From Phytophthora colocasiae (taxonomy: Eukaryota > Oomycota > Peronosporomycetes > Peronosporales > Peronosporaceae): a stretch of 64,000 bases of DNA. The number at the start of each line of letters is the position of its first letter. The first letter of the stretch is position 1. The notes under the pieces are model-generated. The model was given only the letters and a program-made list of their open reading frames with translations, did no database searches and had not been told where the DNA came from. Positions 11,599-21,374 of the stretch are shown here, one piece after another. A program made the translations under genes and the position numbers. The DNA lies in contig JAGKQI010000003.1 in NCBI GenBank assembly GCA_018806915.1, forward strand, positions 62,001-126,000, in the 5' to 3' direction.

Positions 11599-12017
11599 CC
11601 GAGTTTGAGTCCCTGAAGATCAAGTTCCAGTCTCTGAAGCTAGTACACGTGAAGCGTGAGTTCAACCAAGCAGCTGACTATTTGACGTCCAAGACCCTCG
11701 TTCTTGGCGAGTCCTGGCAGGTCCAAGACCCTGACGAACTGACTCATCTGAAACTGGTGTCCGAGATCCCAGAGAAGCTGATGAAGCCTCCCGAAGTGAT
11801 GTCTTCTGAAGCTCCGGACGATGATCACCAGTCCTCCGGTGAACACGATTGTACACCGGAAATGGATGAACCAGGGCCAGAGTCTGCACCCCTGCCTCAC
11901 GCTGCCAAGGTGCTTGCTGCCATCACTCGTGCACGCAATCAGGAAGAAGTAAACCTACCAGACGATGTACAAGCTCTTGAACCAATGGGCCCATTGGAGT
12001 TTCAGAAAGCACACTAG
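11580..12017 (+). pseudogene. Pol part 3: end of second RNase H and linker to integrase
   Basis: This frame holds AAELAEFESLK, then LVHVKREFNQAADYLTSK, the C-terminal RNase H helix with the fourth acidic residue, and then a linker containing SSGEHDCTPE (a DNA-motif copy). It stops at TAG 12015-12017 (CAC TAG CGG), but the same frame continues directly into the integrase, so this is a single-codon nonsense change rather than an end of a domain. Confidence 0.7.
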
Positions 12018-13184
12018 CGGCGGATCAAAGTTCACCAGACTCAAGATGTTCATCTGGCAGAACTCATCAAGTTCCTTAAGGGTGACGTGGGGGATCTACC
12101 ACGACCCCGAGTAAGGAAACTAGCCAGGATTGCCGATGATTTCATCTTGGATTCCAGAGACGTTTTGTACCGCCTCAGCCGGGCTACCAGGGAACGTCCG
12201 AGAGACATGGTCGATGAACTCAGACTTGTGGTTCCCAGAGACTTGCATGCTGATATGCTGCACTATGCTCATGGGGATTACCAGGGTGCTCACCAAGGAA
12301 TCAAACGTACGTTCGAGAAGCTGAGCTCCGAGTTCTACTGGATTGGTATGTACGCTGATGTGGAAAGGTTCGTCAAGGAGTGTATGGACTGTGCAAGTGG
12401 CAAGGGGCGTCCCCCGAATCCTGGACCGTCGCCCGGCAACATCGAGCCCAGTCGACCTTTTGAAGTGGTGTCCATGGATTTCGTGACGCACATCCCAAAG
12501 TCCGCCAGAGGCAACACGTTCCTGTTGTTGTTCCAAGACATGTTCTCAGGCTATGTGATGTGCAAGCCTATGAGTATTACTACGGCTCAATATGTCGCTG
12601 AGGCTTACGAGGAGCGTGTCTTCCGGAACTTCGGAGCTAGTTCTCTGATATGCCACGATCAGGACCCTCGGTTCATGAGTGAAGTGTTCAGGTGTTTTCG
12701 GGACCTCCTGGGAAGCAGACAACGAGCGACTCTGGCGTACCGTCCCCAGGCGAACGGCCAACAAGAACGGTCTGTTCAGACGGTCGTGCGTGCCATCAAG
12801 GCCTACATCGCCGAAGCTGATCAAAGTGACTGGGATGACCACGCCGAACGTCTGATGTTCGCGTTGAACACTTCCTTTGATGCGACCCGTCTGGAAACAC
12901 CTTTCTTTCTGGTGCACGGATGGGATGCTCATAGGACTGTGTCCGCGATGCTTGGTGCAAAACCTTCTAGTGTACAAGAGCGCACTGCTTATGAGTGGCG
13001 TCGGAAGATGCAAAGAGATTACAGCTACGCTCAAGCCTGTGCTGAAGAACTTCAGAAGAAGGCCAAGCGGGAGCGTTCTGAAGAACAGGCCCGAAAGTGG
13101 AAGGAGTTGTCGGAACGTCTGAAGTCCGGATTTGCCGTCGGTGATGCCGTGTGGCTATACATCCCCAAGGTACAAATGGGGTAG
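12018..13184 (+). pseudogene. Pol part 4: integrase
   Basis: Retroviral-type integrase in the same frame as part 3. HHCC zinc domain: HYAHGDYQGAHQG ... CMDCASGKG (about 12260-12400). Catalytic core: VSMDFVTHIP (first Asp), ICHDQDPRF (second Asp), YRPQANGQQERSVQ (Glu), i.e. a complete D,D-35-E. A C-terminal 'FAVGDAVWLYIP' SH3-like strand follows. A TAG at 13182-13184 interrupts where relatives read through (QMG*SRKLAHMWHGPFRI). It inserts element cDNA into the genome; this copy would make only truncated forms. Confidence 0.88.
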
Positions 13185-13655
13185 AGTCGGAAACTCGCAC
13201 ACATGTGGCATGGCCCATTCCGGATTGAAGAGATGTTGGATGATTTTCGTGTGAAACTGAAGGTCGAGGACACCGGGTATCGTGTGAACCCTTGGGTTCA
13301 TATAAATCGCCTGAAGCCGAGAGCCTTGTTTCCTAGAAGACCGACTGTGGAACTCGATGTCCATGAGGATGATGACTTTGATGCAGCGCTGTTGCCAGAA
13401 GACAGCTGGGAGCCCGACACCGAGAACGATGAATACGAAGTGGAAAAGATACTAGACACTCGGTGGAGCAAACGTACCAGGACCTCCAAGAGACTTCGCG
13501 AATACCTGGTCAAGTGGAAGGGGTACGACGAGACAGAGTGGCTACCCTTGTCAAAGCTGAACTGTGGCGCTTTGCTGTATGAGTTCAATCAGAGCGCACG
13601 AGCGCGAGCTCGTTTCCAAGCAATGCAAGCTGGAGACGATCACCCCAGAGTTTAA
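13185..13655 (+). pseudogene. Pol part 5: integrase tail and chromodomain
   Basis: In frame with the integrase after one TAG. The SH3-like tail reads 'LAHMWHGPFRIEEML' and 'NPWVHINRLKPR'. It is followed at about 13432-13600 by a chromodomain: YEVEKILDTRW, REYLVKWKGYDETEWLPLSKL. Aromatic residues of the cage (Y, W) are visible. In chromoviruses this domain steers integration toward methylated histone H3. Stop at 13653-13655. Confidence 0.85.
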
Positions 13656-14034
13656 ACTCTAAAACCTATTCTGAAAATTCTGGTGAACATCACTGTTCAC
13701 CAGACGATGTATTTCAGAGATGAGGTGTCTGAGAGACATGTCTTTCGGAAATGTGATTTCGGGGATACGTGACTCCCAGAGATGGTGATTGTTATGTGAA
13801 TTTGTATGGAGATGATTTTGTGGTTGTGTGTATGATGGAATTTTACGAGTGGATTATGATGATGCTATGAGAAGATTACTGAACGACACATGAGGATGTT
13901 AAAGGAGAAGGTCGTCGGGGAACTATATTTGGAATTGTTACTACGCTACGATATGCAGACGACTAAGTTGTTCTGGAAGAAGAAGTGTAGTTCTCCGGAG
14001 ATGTCGTGAAGAGTATACCAGACTTCTGGCGTAC
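13656..14034. other. Non-coding gap between pol and the antisense gene
   Basis: About 380 bases with no supported gene, lying between the tail-to-tail ends of pol (+) and the antisense gene (-). It contains the perfect hairpin at 13679-13704 and otherwise AT-richer, ATG-rich sequence. It may hold the 3' ends of both transcripts; no clear polyadenylation signal was identified. Confidence 0.5.
13679..13704. repeat. Perfect 11-bp inverted repeat made of the dispersed motif
   Basis: TCTGGTGAACA, a 4-base loop (TCAC), then TGTTCACCAGA. The arm is the same motif as in the LTR 15-mers and in gag/pol. Placed just after the pol stop, it could act as a transcript 3'-end hairpin, but that is inference. 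Confidence 0.75.
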
Positions 14035-17000
14035 TTACTTCAGAGAGACAGGATTTTCGGCGCGTTCAGCGGGCGTCAGAGCTTGTTTCCGGAGATCGGA
14101 TGGCACGAATTCCATCCAGCCCTTGTCGGAAGACGCTGTGGCCCACTGCGTGCGCGCCGGTTCCGCCGCGTCGATAGCTTCAAGCTGCTTGCGCAAGCTC
14201 AGGCACTTGGGACCTCCGATGTCACGTGCACGCGGGTCCTGCCAGATCAATGGGCAATATTTATTCGGAATCTTCCAGATGCCGGGCTCGAACATGAGTG
14301 TCTCTGGGAAATCCTGGTGCTTCAGAATCTCGGATACTGTCCCTCGGTACTGGCGCAGTAGAGACGCGCGGCGAAGCCCGCATTCCTTGTGCTGCTCACC
14401 GGACAGCAGGTCATCGTCGGGATCCATTATCACCCAGTGAGTGCGCTCCCACAGCGCTTGAGCGTGCTTGCGCATGAGAGACGCGAGTTCTTCGATGTCC
14501 GCCTCAACCAAGGGGCAAAGGTCTTCACGCCGGTGAAAGTACAGCTCGGTCCGGCGGTTCTGGTACATGACTTCCCAGGGAGCTGACACTTCGTCCAGCA
14601 GAGCTTGGTACTTCTTGGGATTCCAGCGTTTCTTCAAGCGTGCCAGACTGTGTCTGTGGGGCTCGAAGTCTGGGAACCCGGGAGTCTGCCCGATGGCTGT
14701 CTTGGTGTCACTGGTCGGTTGGACCGGGATGCCGTAGTATAGCCACGACGAACAATGTGTGTCCGGAGCTTCGATCGTGAGCAACTCCTTTGGTGTCAGC
14801 AACTTGTACGACTTGGACACCAGACTTGACTTCCGGAGTTTACCAGAAGGTCGCTTGTCCGAAGAACTCTTAGGCGACTTGGAGTCTTGAGACTTCTTGT
14901 CCTTGGAGCTCGACTTGGGCGAACCACCGGACTTCTTGCTCTTGGGACTTAACGTGGAGGTGCCACCGGACTTCTTACTGCCTGACTTGGATCGGGATGC
15001 CTCGTGTACACTACCCCGCTTGGATTTCTTGGTGGGGATTATCGGACCCGAGTCATCTGAATCGCTGGACTCGTAGTCCCGTGGACGCTTGTTACCGGCG
15101 TGCGAATGACCATCAGACTCATCGTCGTCAGAGTCATCGCTGTTGCCGCTCGACGTTTCGTCGTCAGACTCACTGTCGCTGGATGCAGATTCTTGTTCGC
15201 CAGACTCCTTGAAGTCCGGGTCCTTCTGAGGGTCATCCTCTGTGGACTCAGGCTCACTGATGGGATACGGGACGTGAGCATCCAGTGCCTCCCAGACCGG
15301 TGACTCCACATCGTTCTTCTGAAGACGGCGCAGTTCCTCCTCAGCCATCTTGTAGTACGTCTCTGGGACGTACGAGGCCCACGGGGTCTGATTTAGTTTG
15401 CGCCAGTACATCATGCTCACCAGCATTTGTACCAAGGGGCGCCCCGTGAACAGGCTGTGGGCAGGCTTATCCGTGCGAAGCCATTTCATAGCAGTCTCGT
15501 AAGCAATGCCAGCGAGCAAAGCCGAGCGCAGGTCCGGACGAACTTCTTCCCAGATGACTCCAGCTGGTACTGTAGTGTGAACGGCGTCCTTGGACACCGG
15601 AGACTTGGCGTTCGCCGGACGCACCGAATCGATGCCAGGCGTGTAATTCTTGGGGCGATCCTGAGGGACACGAACCCGATGTTTCCCAGAAGGTCTGTTA
15701 GGCTTGAGCGACGGAGAACCGGAAGATTTAGTCGACCTGGTGGGCGACCCAGACTTGTTCACCGGGCGAGTGCCTGACTTCTCGGGGCCGCCAGCATGTT
15801 CACCGGAGATCGCCACACCACTGCCAGCACCCGTCAGATCCAGCACTTTGGCCGATTGCTTGGCCTCCGCAGCTTGATCGAAGCCAACTTTCGCCAGACG
15901 CTTGGAGAAGTCAGGAATTTCCGCCTTGCGGTGATCCATCGCAGTCACACTGATGATGGTGTCCCAGTCTTCAGGCGGTGCCTTGCCCTCTTGGAAGTTC
16001 ACCAGAAGCTCCCGAAGACGCACCCAGCTTCCATTCAACTCCCCGTGTTCAAACAGGTACTCCAGGAAACCCCAGGAGTCTGTGGCTGTGGTCGTGGGGC
16101 GTGCCTTCAGCAGTCGGAACTCCGCTTGAGAGTCTTCCGGGCGTACTTCCAAGGCCGACTTCTCGGCCTCCAGGGCATCTATCTGGTCCTGATAGTGCGA
16201 CGCGAGGTTCTTGGACTCCGCATTCACACGATCTTCGATCTCACCGGCAGTACGCCGGGCGTCCAGCACTTCATGGCGCCAATACTGGCAGTTGAAGACC
16301 CACTGACGCTTGAGATCTTCAGACTCGTTCTGGATAGCGACCGTGTCCACCAGAGATGCACCGCCCTGGGACTCTACTTGAAGTCGGAGCCGACGGTGAG
16401 CACCGGTCATTTGCTTCAGGTAGCCGGATGTCTTGTACACCCGCTCAGCGAGCCGCTGATGAGGGAGGTGTAGGAGGATTGCCGCCAACTCCCGGAGAAC
16501 ATCAACGGACCCTATGTGCGCTTCCAGACTCAGCCGGTTGCGGCTGTCCACGTGAGGAACGAGCATCTGACTTTCGGTGAAATCGGGGATAAGACGCTCA
16601 AGTTCCGAGATGTCCGCCGGTGTGAAGCCTTCGAGGCCAACTAGTACACCAGGCCCACCATAGATGTTCGCGATGTGGTTGCCCACACGGAAGTCCTCGG
16701 CGAGCGCCGGAACGCCAACCAAGAATGGTTGCCCCTTAGGTCGTGGCTCAGGATCCACCCAGTTGGAAGGGACGTCAGACTTCTCTTCGTCCAACGGTTG
16801 TTGTCCGGGCCCAAACAGATCGTCCACCTCGGTGGTAGAGAGGATATGTGGCCCTCTGGGGAACGGAACTGCGACGCCAGAAGAAGGACTCGTAGGAGCA
16901 GAGGCCGCAGACGTATCAGGCATGCTCACATGCTCATCGCCGTCAGCAGCATCAACGCCCTGCTTCGGAGCGGCGGTCGCGCTCGACTGTGAGGCTGGGG

Positions 17001-17121
17001 CACTTGAGCTGCCACCAGGTGATGCGGGAATACCGTCACCACCACCTCGCGATGCTACGGATGCCGAAGCGGGCCCAGTTCCCGAGGCGTCGCCAGTAGT
17101 AGGAACCATGGAGGAACTCAT
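14035..17121 (-). CDS. Antisense accessory protein of the inner Gypsy element, 1028 aa
   Basis: An uninterrupted frame on the strand opposite to gag-pol, in the space between chromodomain and 3' LTR; ATG at 17121 and stop next to the 13.7-kb hairpin. Layout: Ser/Ala/Gly-rich head (1-115); a globular or helical part with 'HILSTTEVDDLFGPGQ', 'GGPGVLVGLEGFTPADISELERL' and a coiled coil near 300-345; a basic Ser/Pro stretch; an acidic Ser/Asp run (about 640-700); a long Lys/Ser run with nuclear-localisation-like KKSKRG; and a folded C-terminal 230 residues ('LARLKKRWNPKKYQALLDEV', 'WERTHWVIMDPDDDLLSGEQ'). I recognise no known domain. It is intact while gag and pol are broken. Large antisense ORFs exist in some plant Gypsy elements. 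A nuclear or regulatory role is only a guess. Confidence 0.8.
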   Translation of the reverse strand: MSSSMVPTTGDASGTGPASASVASRGGGDGIPASPGGSSSAPASQSSATAAPKQGVDAADGDEHVSMPDTSAASAPTSPSSGVAVPFPRGPHILSTTEVDDLFGPGQQPLDEEKSDVPSNWVDPEPRPKGQPFLVGVPALAEDFRVGNHIANIYGGPGVLVGLEGFTPADISELERLIPDFTESQMLVPHVDSRNRLSLEAHIGSVDVLRELAAILLHLPHQRLAERVYKTSGYLKQMTGAHRRLRLQVESQGGASLVDTVAIQNESEDLKRQWVFNCQYWRHEVLDARRTAGEIEDRVNAESKNLASHYQDQIDALEAEKSALEVRPEDSQAEFRLLKARPTTTATDSWGFLEYLFEHGELNGSWVRLRELLVNFQEGKAPPEDWDTIISVTAMDHRKAEIPDFSKRLAKVGFDQAAEAKQSAKVLDLTGAGSGVAISGEHAGGPEKSGTRPVNKSGSPTRSTKSSGSPSLKPNRPSGKHRVRVPQDRPKNYTPGIDSVRPANAKSPVSKDAVHTTVPAGVIWEEVRPDLRSALLAGIAYETAMKWLRTDKPAHSLFTGRPLVQMLVSMMYWRKLNQTPWASYVPETYYKMAEEELRRLQKNDVESPVWEALDAHVPYPISEPESTEDDPQKDPDFKESGEQESASSDSESDDETSSGNSDDSDDDESDGHSHAGNKRPRDYESSDSDDSGPIIPTKKSKRGSVHEASRSKSGSKKSGGTSTLSPKSKKSGGSPKSSSKDKKSQDSKSPKSSSDKRPSGKLRKSSLVSKSYKLLTPKELLTIEAPDTHCSSWLYYGIPVQPTSDTKTAIGQTPGFPDFEPHRHSLARLKKRWNPKKYQALLDEVSAPWEVMYQNRRTELYFHRREDLCPLVEADIEELASLMRKHAQALWERTHWVIMDPDDDLLSGEQHKECGLRRASLLRQYRGTVSEILKHQDFPETLMFEPGIWKIPNKYCPLIWQDPRARDIGGPKCLSLRKQLEAIDAAEPARTQWATASSDKGWMEFVPSDLRKQALTPAERAENPVSLK

Positions 17122-17372
17122 GGCTGCAGGATCTTCTTCAGAGGTGTGCGTCAGAAAGGAAATCGGGATGTGGCCGTTTGTGGGATACGACAGTGGCTAT
17201 TTCTGAGTCTGATGGAATCAGACTGACAGGACACCAGAGACTCTGAAATCCCGGAAGTTTTGAGAGAGTCACAGCTACACTATGTTCACGGGACCTCTGA
17301 CGTACTGGCCTGGCCATGATGCTCAGTTTGGAGAAAGTTCCGCACTGACGAATTATGACCAGGAGGGGCGGT
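17122..17372. other. Region between antisense gene and 3' LTR
   Basis: About 250 bases upstream of the antisense start, containing no supported gene. The last 65 bases (CCTGGCCATG, CACTGACGAA, then the polypurine tract) are shared with the related element at 60619-60690, so this is a conserved 3' end. The antisense promoter would have to lie here or in the LTR. Confidence 0.55.
17361..17371 (+). other. Polypurine tract of the inner Gypsy element
   Basis: AGGAGGGGCGG ends two bases before the 3' LTR. The related element has AGGAGGGCGG at the same distance (60620-60629, minus strand). It is the expected primer for plus-strand DNA synthesis. Confidence 0.8.
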
Positions 17373-19240
17373 TGACACGTTGCTAATTACGATTTTCCGA
17401 GTGGATATGGACGTTACGCTGTGATGTGATTTGATGTATACTGGGTTGTGGGAGAAAGGGAGATGTGGGGCGAGGTTATGTCCCGTGCGACAACGATGGA
17501 TCTGTGGAAGAAAACAGCTATATATATTAACCTTCACCTGTACTGCAAAGGGGCCCAAGAGATCAGAAGTGTTCCTCGGAAAAGTGCACAAACTCCGAGA
17601 GACAATAACACTCAGTCCGATCACCGGACTTTCCCCGACGATGAGTGCCTAAAGGTTGGCAGAAAGTCTATCAGAAGAATGTATCTCTGAGAGACCTCAT
17701 CCCGTTGCCGTCCTGTGTGGCGATGATGGTTCAAGGAATACAGTTATACCCACAAGATACCAAGTATCGCGCACCGGACGTAGCGCACCCCGCACATACC
17801 CCAATTGGACTTCGTGCGTTGTAGCATACGTGCTCCGCACTCTAAAAACACTCATGGATTTCTGGTATCACTCATGGAAACTCTGATATCACACCATGAA
17901 GTCTGACGTACATGAAGTCTGACGTACATGAGTCCGACGTACATGAGTCCGACGTACATGAGTCCGATGTACATGATTCTGGTGAACAAGTCTGATGTGT
18001 CCGGCTTATACAAGCAATATTCCAGACATCACCAGTTTCCGATGAACAGACTCCGACGTACAAGACTCTGATGATCAGACCCAAGTGTCACGACTCTGGT
18101 ATTACGACTCTGATGTACATGATTCCGGAGCACATGGTTCCGATGAACATGTCTCCGACGCACATGATTCCAGACCCTGATGAACAGGATACCAGACTCT
18201 GACACTCTGAAGTCCACCCCATGCTGAAACCAAGTGTACCCAACACGACCTCACGCAATCAAGTGAAACGCAACCCACTCATCCCTGTAATGACATCATT
18301 AAGTGTCGACTCAACAATATCCGCTGTACCGACTACCATAGCGAGCCCAAGTGAAGATTCCTGAGTTATACTGAGACCAAGTGTATATGAGAATATGGAA
18401 GACAAAAGACAGAGAGATACGAGATAGATAACCAGAGTTCAAATTGCGTTATAACCCCAAGGTCGATTCTTCGGTTCTTTGGAAAGTGTAAGGCCACGAC
18501 AAGGCTTTGAGTCGTGTGATCTCTCACCTATCAAGCCCCGTTAGGTGGAGATCAGCGTAACGTAGAGACCTGAGAGGACCCACCTATTCCATTTACTAGT
18601 TGGGTCGTTTGTTTTGTCTCAAGCGGTAGCCCATTTCAAATTGTACGTTTGGACAGGTTTTGGGAGCTAGACAGTCGCTCTCAAGACGCTCGGTAGACTG
18701 TTATATAACTGATAGTGTATTGGTTTATTTTCCCTCTATATATTAGAGGGTGGTGCGCGAAGTTACGGGATTACCAGACAGACCAGGTGTCTGGTGAATA
18801 TTTCCCTAGTTGACCTGGAGAACTAGCCCACTGCTCAAGGGCCAGGAAAGAATAAGAGCAGCTACATATTTGTATATCGGAACTCTATATTGCGGCTATC
18901 TCGGAAGTCTAGTGACAGGACTTCCCTTTGTATTAATTTCTCTTTTGACTCCAGAAATCTCCGGCGTACACAAGTGCTCACCGGAAAACGTTCGACTCTC
19001 AAGCGCTCCTGTGAGGACCAGAAGGACATCCGACGGTCTACGCAAGGAACCCTCACTCTCACACACAAACTCTCACGACCCCGGCGAGGGTCTCATTACC
19101 AAGACAACGAACCTACGAGGACAGCACAAGGTAACACACGCCCACCTTGCTGTGCGACTCTGGTATTACATCAGTAGTCGCACTTCCAGGTTCACTGTAC
19201 GCCCCTGCACCGCGGTAAAAGTTGCACCGACTTCGTGACA
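17373..19240 (+). repeat. 3' LTR of the inner Gypsy element
   Basis: 1868 bp, a direct repeat of 1761-3627. It includes the 15-mer block at about 17898-17975 and the TATA hairpin near 18731. It has an extra stretch of about 20 bases (GTTTGTTTTGTCTCAAG) near 18608 and lacks the 25-base segment of the 5' copy. Confidence 0.92.
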
Positions 19241-19244
19241 CTTA
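19241..19244. repeat. Target-site duplication, right copy (CTTA)
   Basis: It matches 1757-1760 and abuts the terminal CA of the 3' LTR. Confidence 0.8.
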
Positions 19245-20216
19245 CCCTTCAGACACTCCTTGAAAGCACTCAACCGGAGTGAACCGTCGAGTCCCTGAGT
19301 AGCCCTCTCGAAGTCGTTCCAAAACGTTTGAGCTTTGTCGACCGAAGCACTGTCAGAGTAGAACGGTTGAATCATCCGAATAGCGTTCTTGATGTTCGAA
19401 GGCATTCCAACGGGTTGAGGTCTCGTCCCCTGACTCACTGGTTGGGAGTAGACGGGAGGTAGTTGGTTGGGGTAGTAATCCATACCAGCCACAGACGACT
19501 GACCTATCGGCGTAGTCATCGGAACACTAGGGGTAGCCGTCAGGGGTACAGGCAACGAAGGTCGCTGGGTCGACGGATTCGAAGTCACAGGATGCATCTG
19601 GTAGGTAGTAGGTAGTTGGATAGACAGGGTGAGGTGGCGGAAGCCCAGTAGTCGCAGGGGCAGCCAGAACTCCTTGATTCATCTGAGGGTACGGATTCGC
19701 CATCGGGTATTGCACGGAAGTAGACGTCTGGGCGACCGGTGTCGGATTTCCGTACGAGAAACCCGCCACAGTAGACCATCCGGCCGGCTGGATGAATGGG
19801 CTCGTCATCCCAGTACCAGGTACACCAGAAGCAGTTCTGATCGTGACATTTTGGTAACTGGCTATAGCCGACCGGTTCGACTGAGGGACACTAGCGGCGG
19901 GAGTCACTACGGGAGCAAGGGTAGATGGCCAACCGGTGTTCACACTTGGTTGAGTCGCTGGTAGTTGACTACCCCATCCAGTAGGGAGTACTCCGGTCGG
20001 GTTCGAGGCTGCTCCCAGGTTACCTTCAATATCCAAAGAGTGGCTGGACGGTCCAACAACACCAGAAGGGATCGCACTAGCCGGAGCAGAGGTAGCCGAA
20101 GGCTGCGGAGGAGGGTCAATCGCCAAGGAGTATCGGGATCGCACAGGTTGTTGTAGATCAGGATTCATAGTAGTCGTGGGCGCCAGTGGAGTCCAGCTTT
20201 GACCTGTAGAGGGGTC
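19241..20216 (-). pseudogene. Older Gypsy element: gag, N-terminal and core part
   Basis: Minus-strand coding sequence running into the inner insertion. It reads a Pro/Thr/Ser-rich head ('YEPRVDPSTGQSW', 'SLAIDPPPQPSATS') and then, after a frameshift near 19590, the beginning of a gag core ('IKNAIRMIQPFYSDS', 'QTFWNDFERATQGLDG', 'LSAFKECLKG'), which continues at 1760 leftward. Another frame break near 20215 separates it from the acidic piece upstream. Capsid role from family resemblance; the copy is decayed. Confidence 0.72.
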
Positions 20217-20782
20217 TACTCTGGGTTCATACTGTAAGGTCGCTCCAGGGGGGGGGCACTTGGAATCGCCGCAAATCCAGTCTCAGGTTGGTTCAAAGTG
20301 GAGGTAGGTTCCGCAGTAGCTGGGGAGCTGCCCTCGTCGGGTCTTGGGCCTCCGGTTCGCGGTTCGGAGATACTCCGCACTAGTCTTGGTCGGCGTGGTT
20401 GAGGTCGGCTCGAACCTAAAGCGGCTCTACGAACGATAGACTGGACGGAGCTAAGACCCCCAACTGAAGTCAGGTCAGGTCGTCCGAGGAGAGTACTCCC
20501 CCCACTCAACCAAGTGGGAGCCGACCATCCAGTGTTTCTTCCCGAGTCGACGGGGACGGAAGTAGCCGTCGACTGCTCTCTTCCAGTACCAAACCACGCA
20601 GTAGATGGGGATCCGGCGCGTCCACCTCCACTAGACATGGGACTGCCGTCGTCTTCGTCGAGCTCGCCGTGTGGACCGAACGAGGACATCTCAATCTCAG
20701 GTTCTTCTTCTTCTTCAGTAGACTTGGGTTCTGAGACTTGTAGCACTCCCGCCCAGGTAATCCACTCCCAGATCCGGTACAC
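20216..20782 (-). pseudogene. Older Gypsy element: acidic/Ser-rich segment upstream of gag
   Basis: An open minus-strand frame (no ATG at its start; the first codon is GTG) with EPKSTEEEEEPEIEMSS, then a Gly/Ser/Arg-rich low-complexity stretch, then 'PSAPPLERPY', a Pro-rich motif of the late-domain kind. It overlaps the next gag frame by one frameshift at 20215. It probably belongs to the gag precursor. No domain recognised. Confidence 0.55.
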
Positions 20783-21374
20783 TCTTGTGGATAGAGTAGA
20801 TGTAGATGGAGACTGTCTTCACTTAGCGACTTGCTTCTGAGCTAGTCCGCTAGCTTCAAGGTACTTCCGAGAGGTCTTGTTCTCGCCCTCTTAGTGTAGT
20901 CGCCGAACACCTCCCTAGTTGACCACTATCGAACTAGCAGTGACGCGAACTCTCACTCTTCGTTGAGAGTAGTCTTCTTCGGCGGGTGTCCTTGGCAGCA
21001 GCGTACTCCTTCGTCGGCGCTCAATTGGCAAACCTTTCTCCAGTGGACAACTACCCTGCTTCTCCACCACTTGCCGTATACCTGGTTAAGGGTCGAGTAG
21101 TTGCGGACTGTTAGCGAGTAGGTCTGGGCGGGGAGCTTAAGGAATACGTATAATGCAAACTTCTTTCTTCTTGTTTTTGGTTGTTCTTAACTTGGTAGAT
21201 ATACGACTGACTAGATTTCAGGACGGTCTTGACCAGCACTTGTAGGGACGACACACCTCCGAAGTAGAAGGGCACTGAGACTAGGCCTGACATCCGTCCT
21301 CTCGCGATGGGATGATAGTAGACGAGGCAGGGAGTAGATGAGGGGTACCTCCAAACTGGACCTCAGACACAGTA
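20783..21374. other. Decayed stretch inside the older Gypsy element
   Basis: About 590 bases with stops in all frames. Short minus-strand frames have plausible codon use, but nothing could be assigned. It lies between the membrane-protein frames and the acidic gag segment of the same element. Confidence 0.4.

Larger units (their letters stand above)
1761..19240 (+). mobile_element. Giant Ty3/Gypsy chromodomain retrotransposon (17.48 kb), inserted in an older gag gene
   Basis: It is bounded by near-identical direct repeats starting TGACACG and ending GACA, with a CTTA duplication. Internal order on the plus strand: primer-binding site, gag (acidic head, coiled coil, capsid-like core, three zinc knuckles), protease, RT, degenerate RNase H, second RNase H, integrase and chromodomain. 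A minus-strand 1028-codon gene and a polypurine tract follow before the 3' LTR. Dual-RNase-H Gypsy lineages of oomycetes have been described (Chronos and Archon, as I recall); assignment to either needs an RT tree. The two LTRs differ by two indels of about 20-30 bp and scattered substitutions, so it is not a brand-new copy. Several frameshifts and two in-frame TAG stops make this copy probably non-autonomous. Confidence 0.93.
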
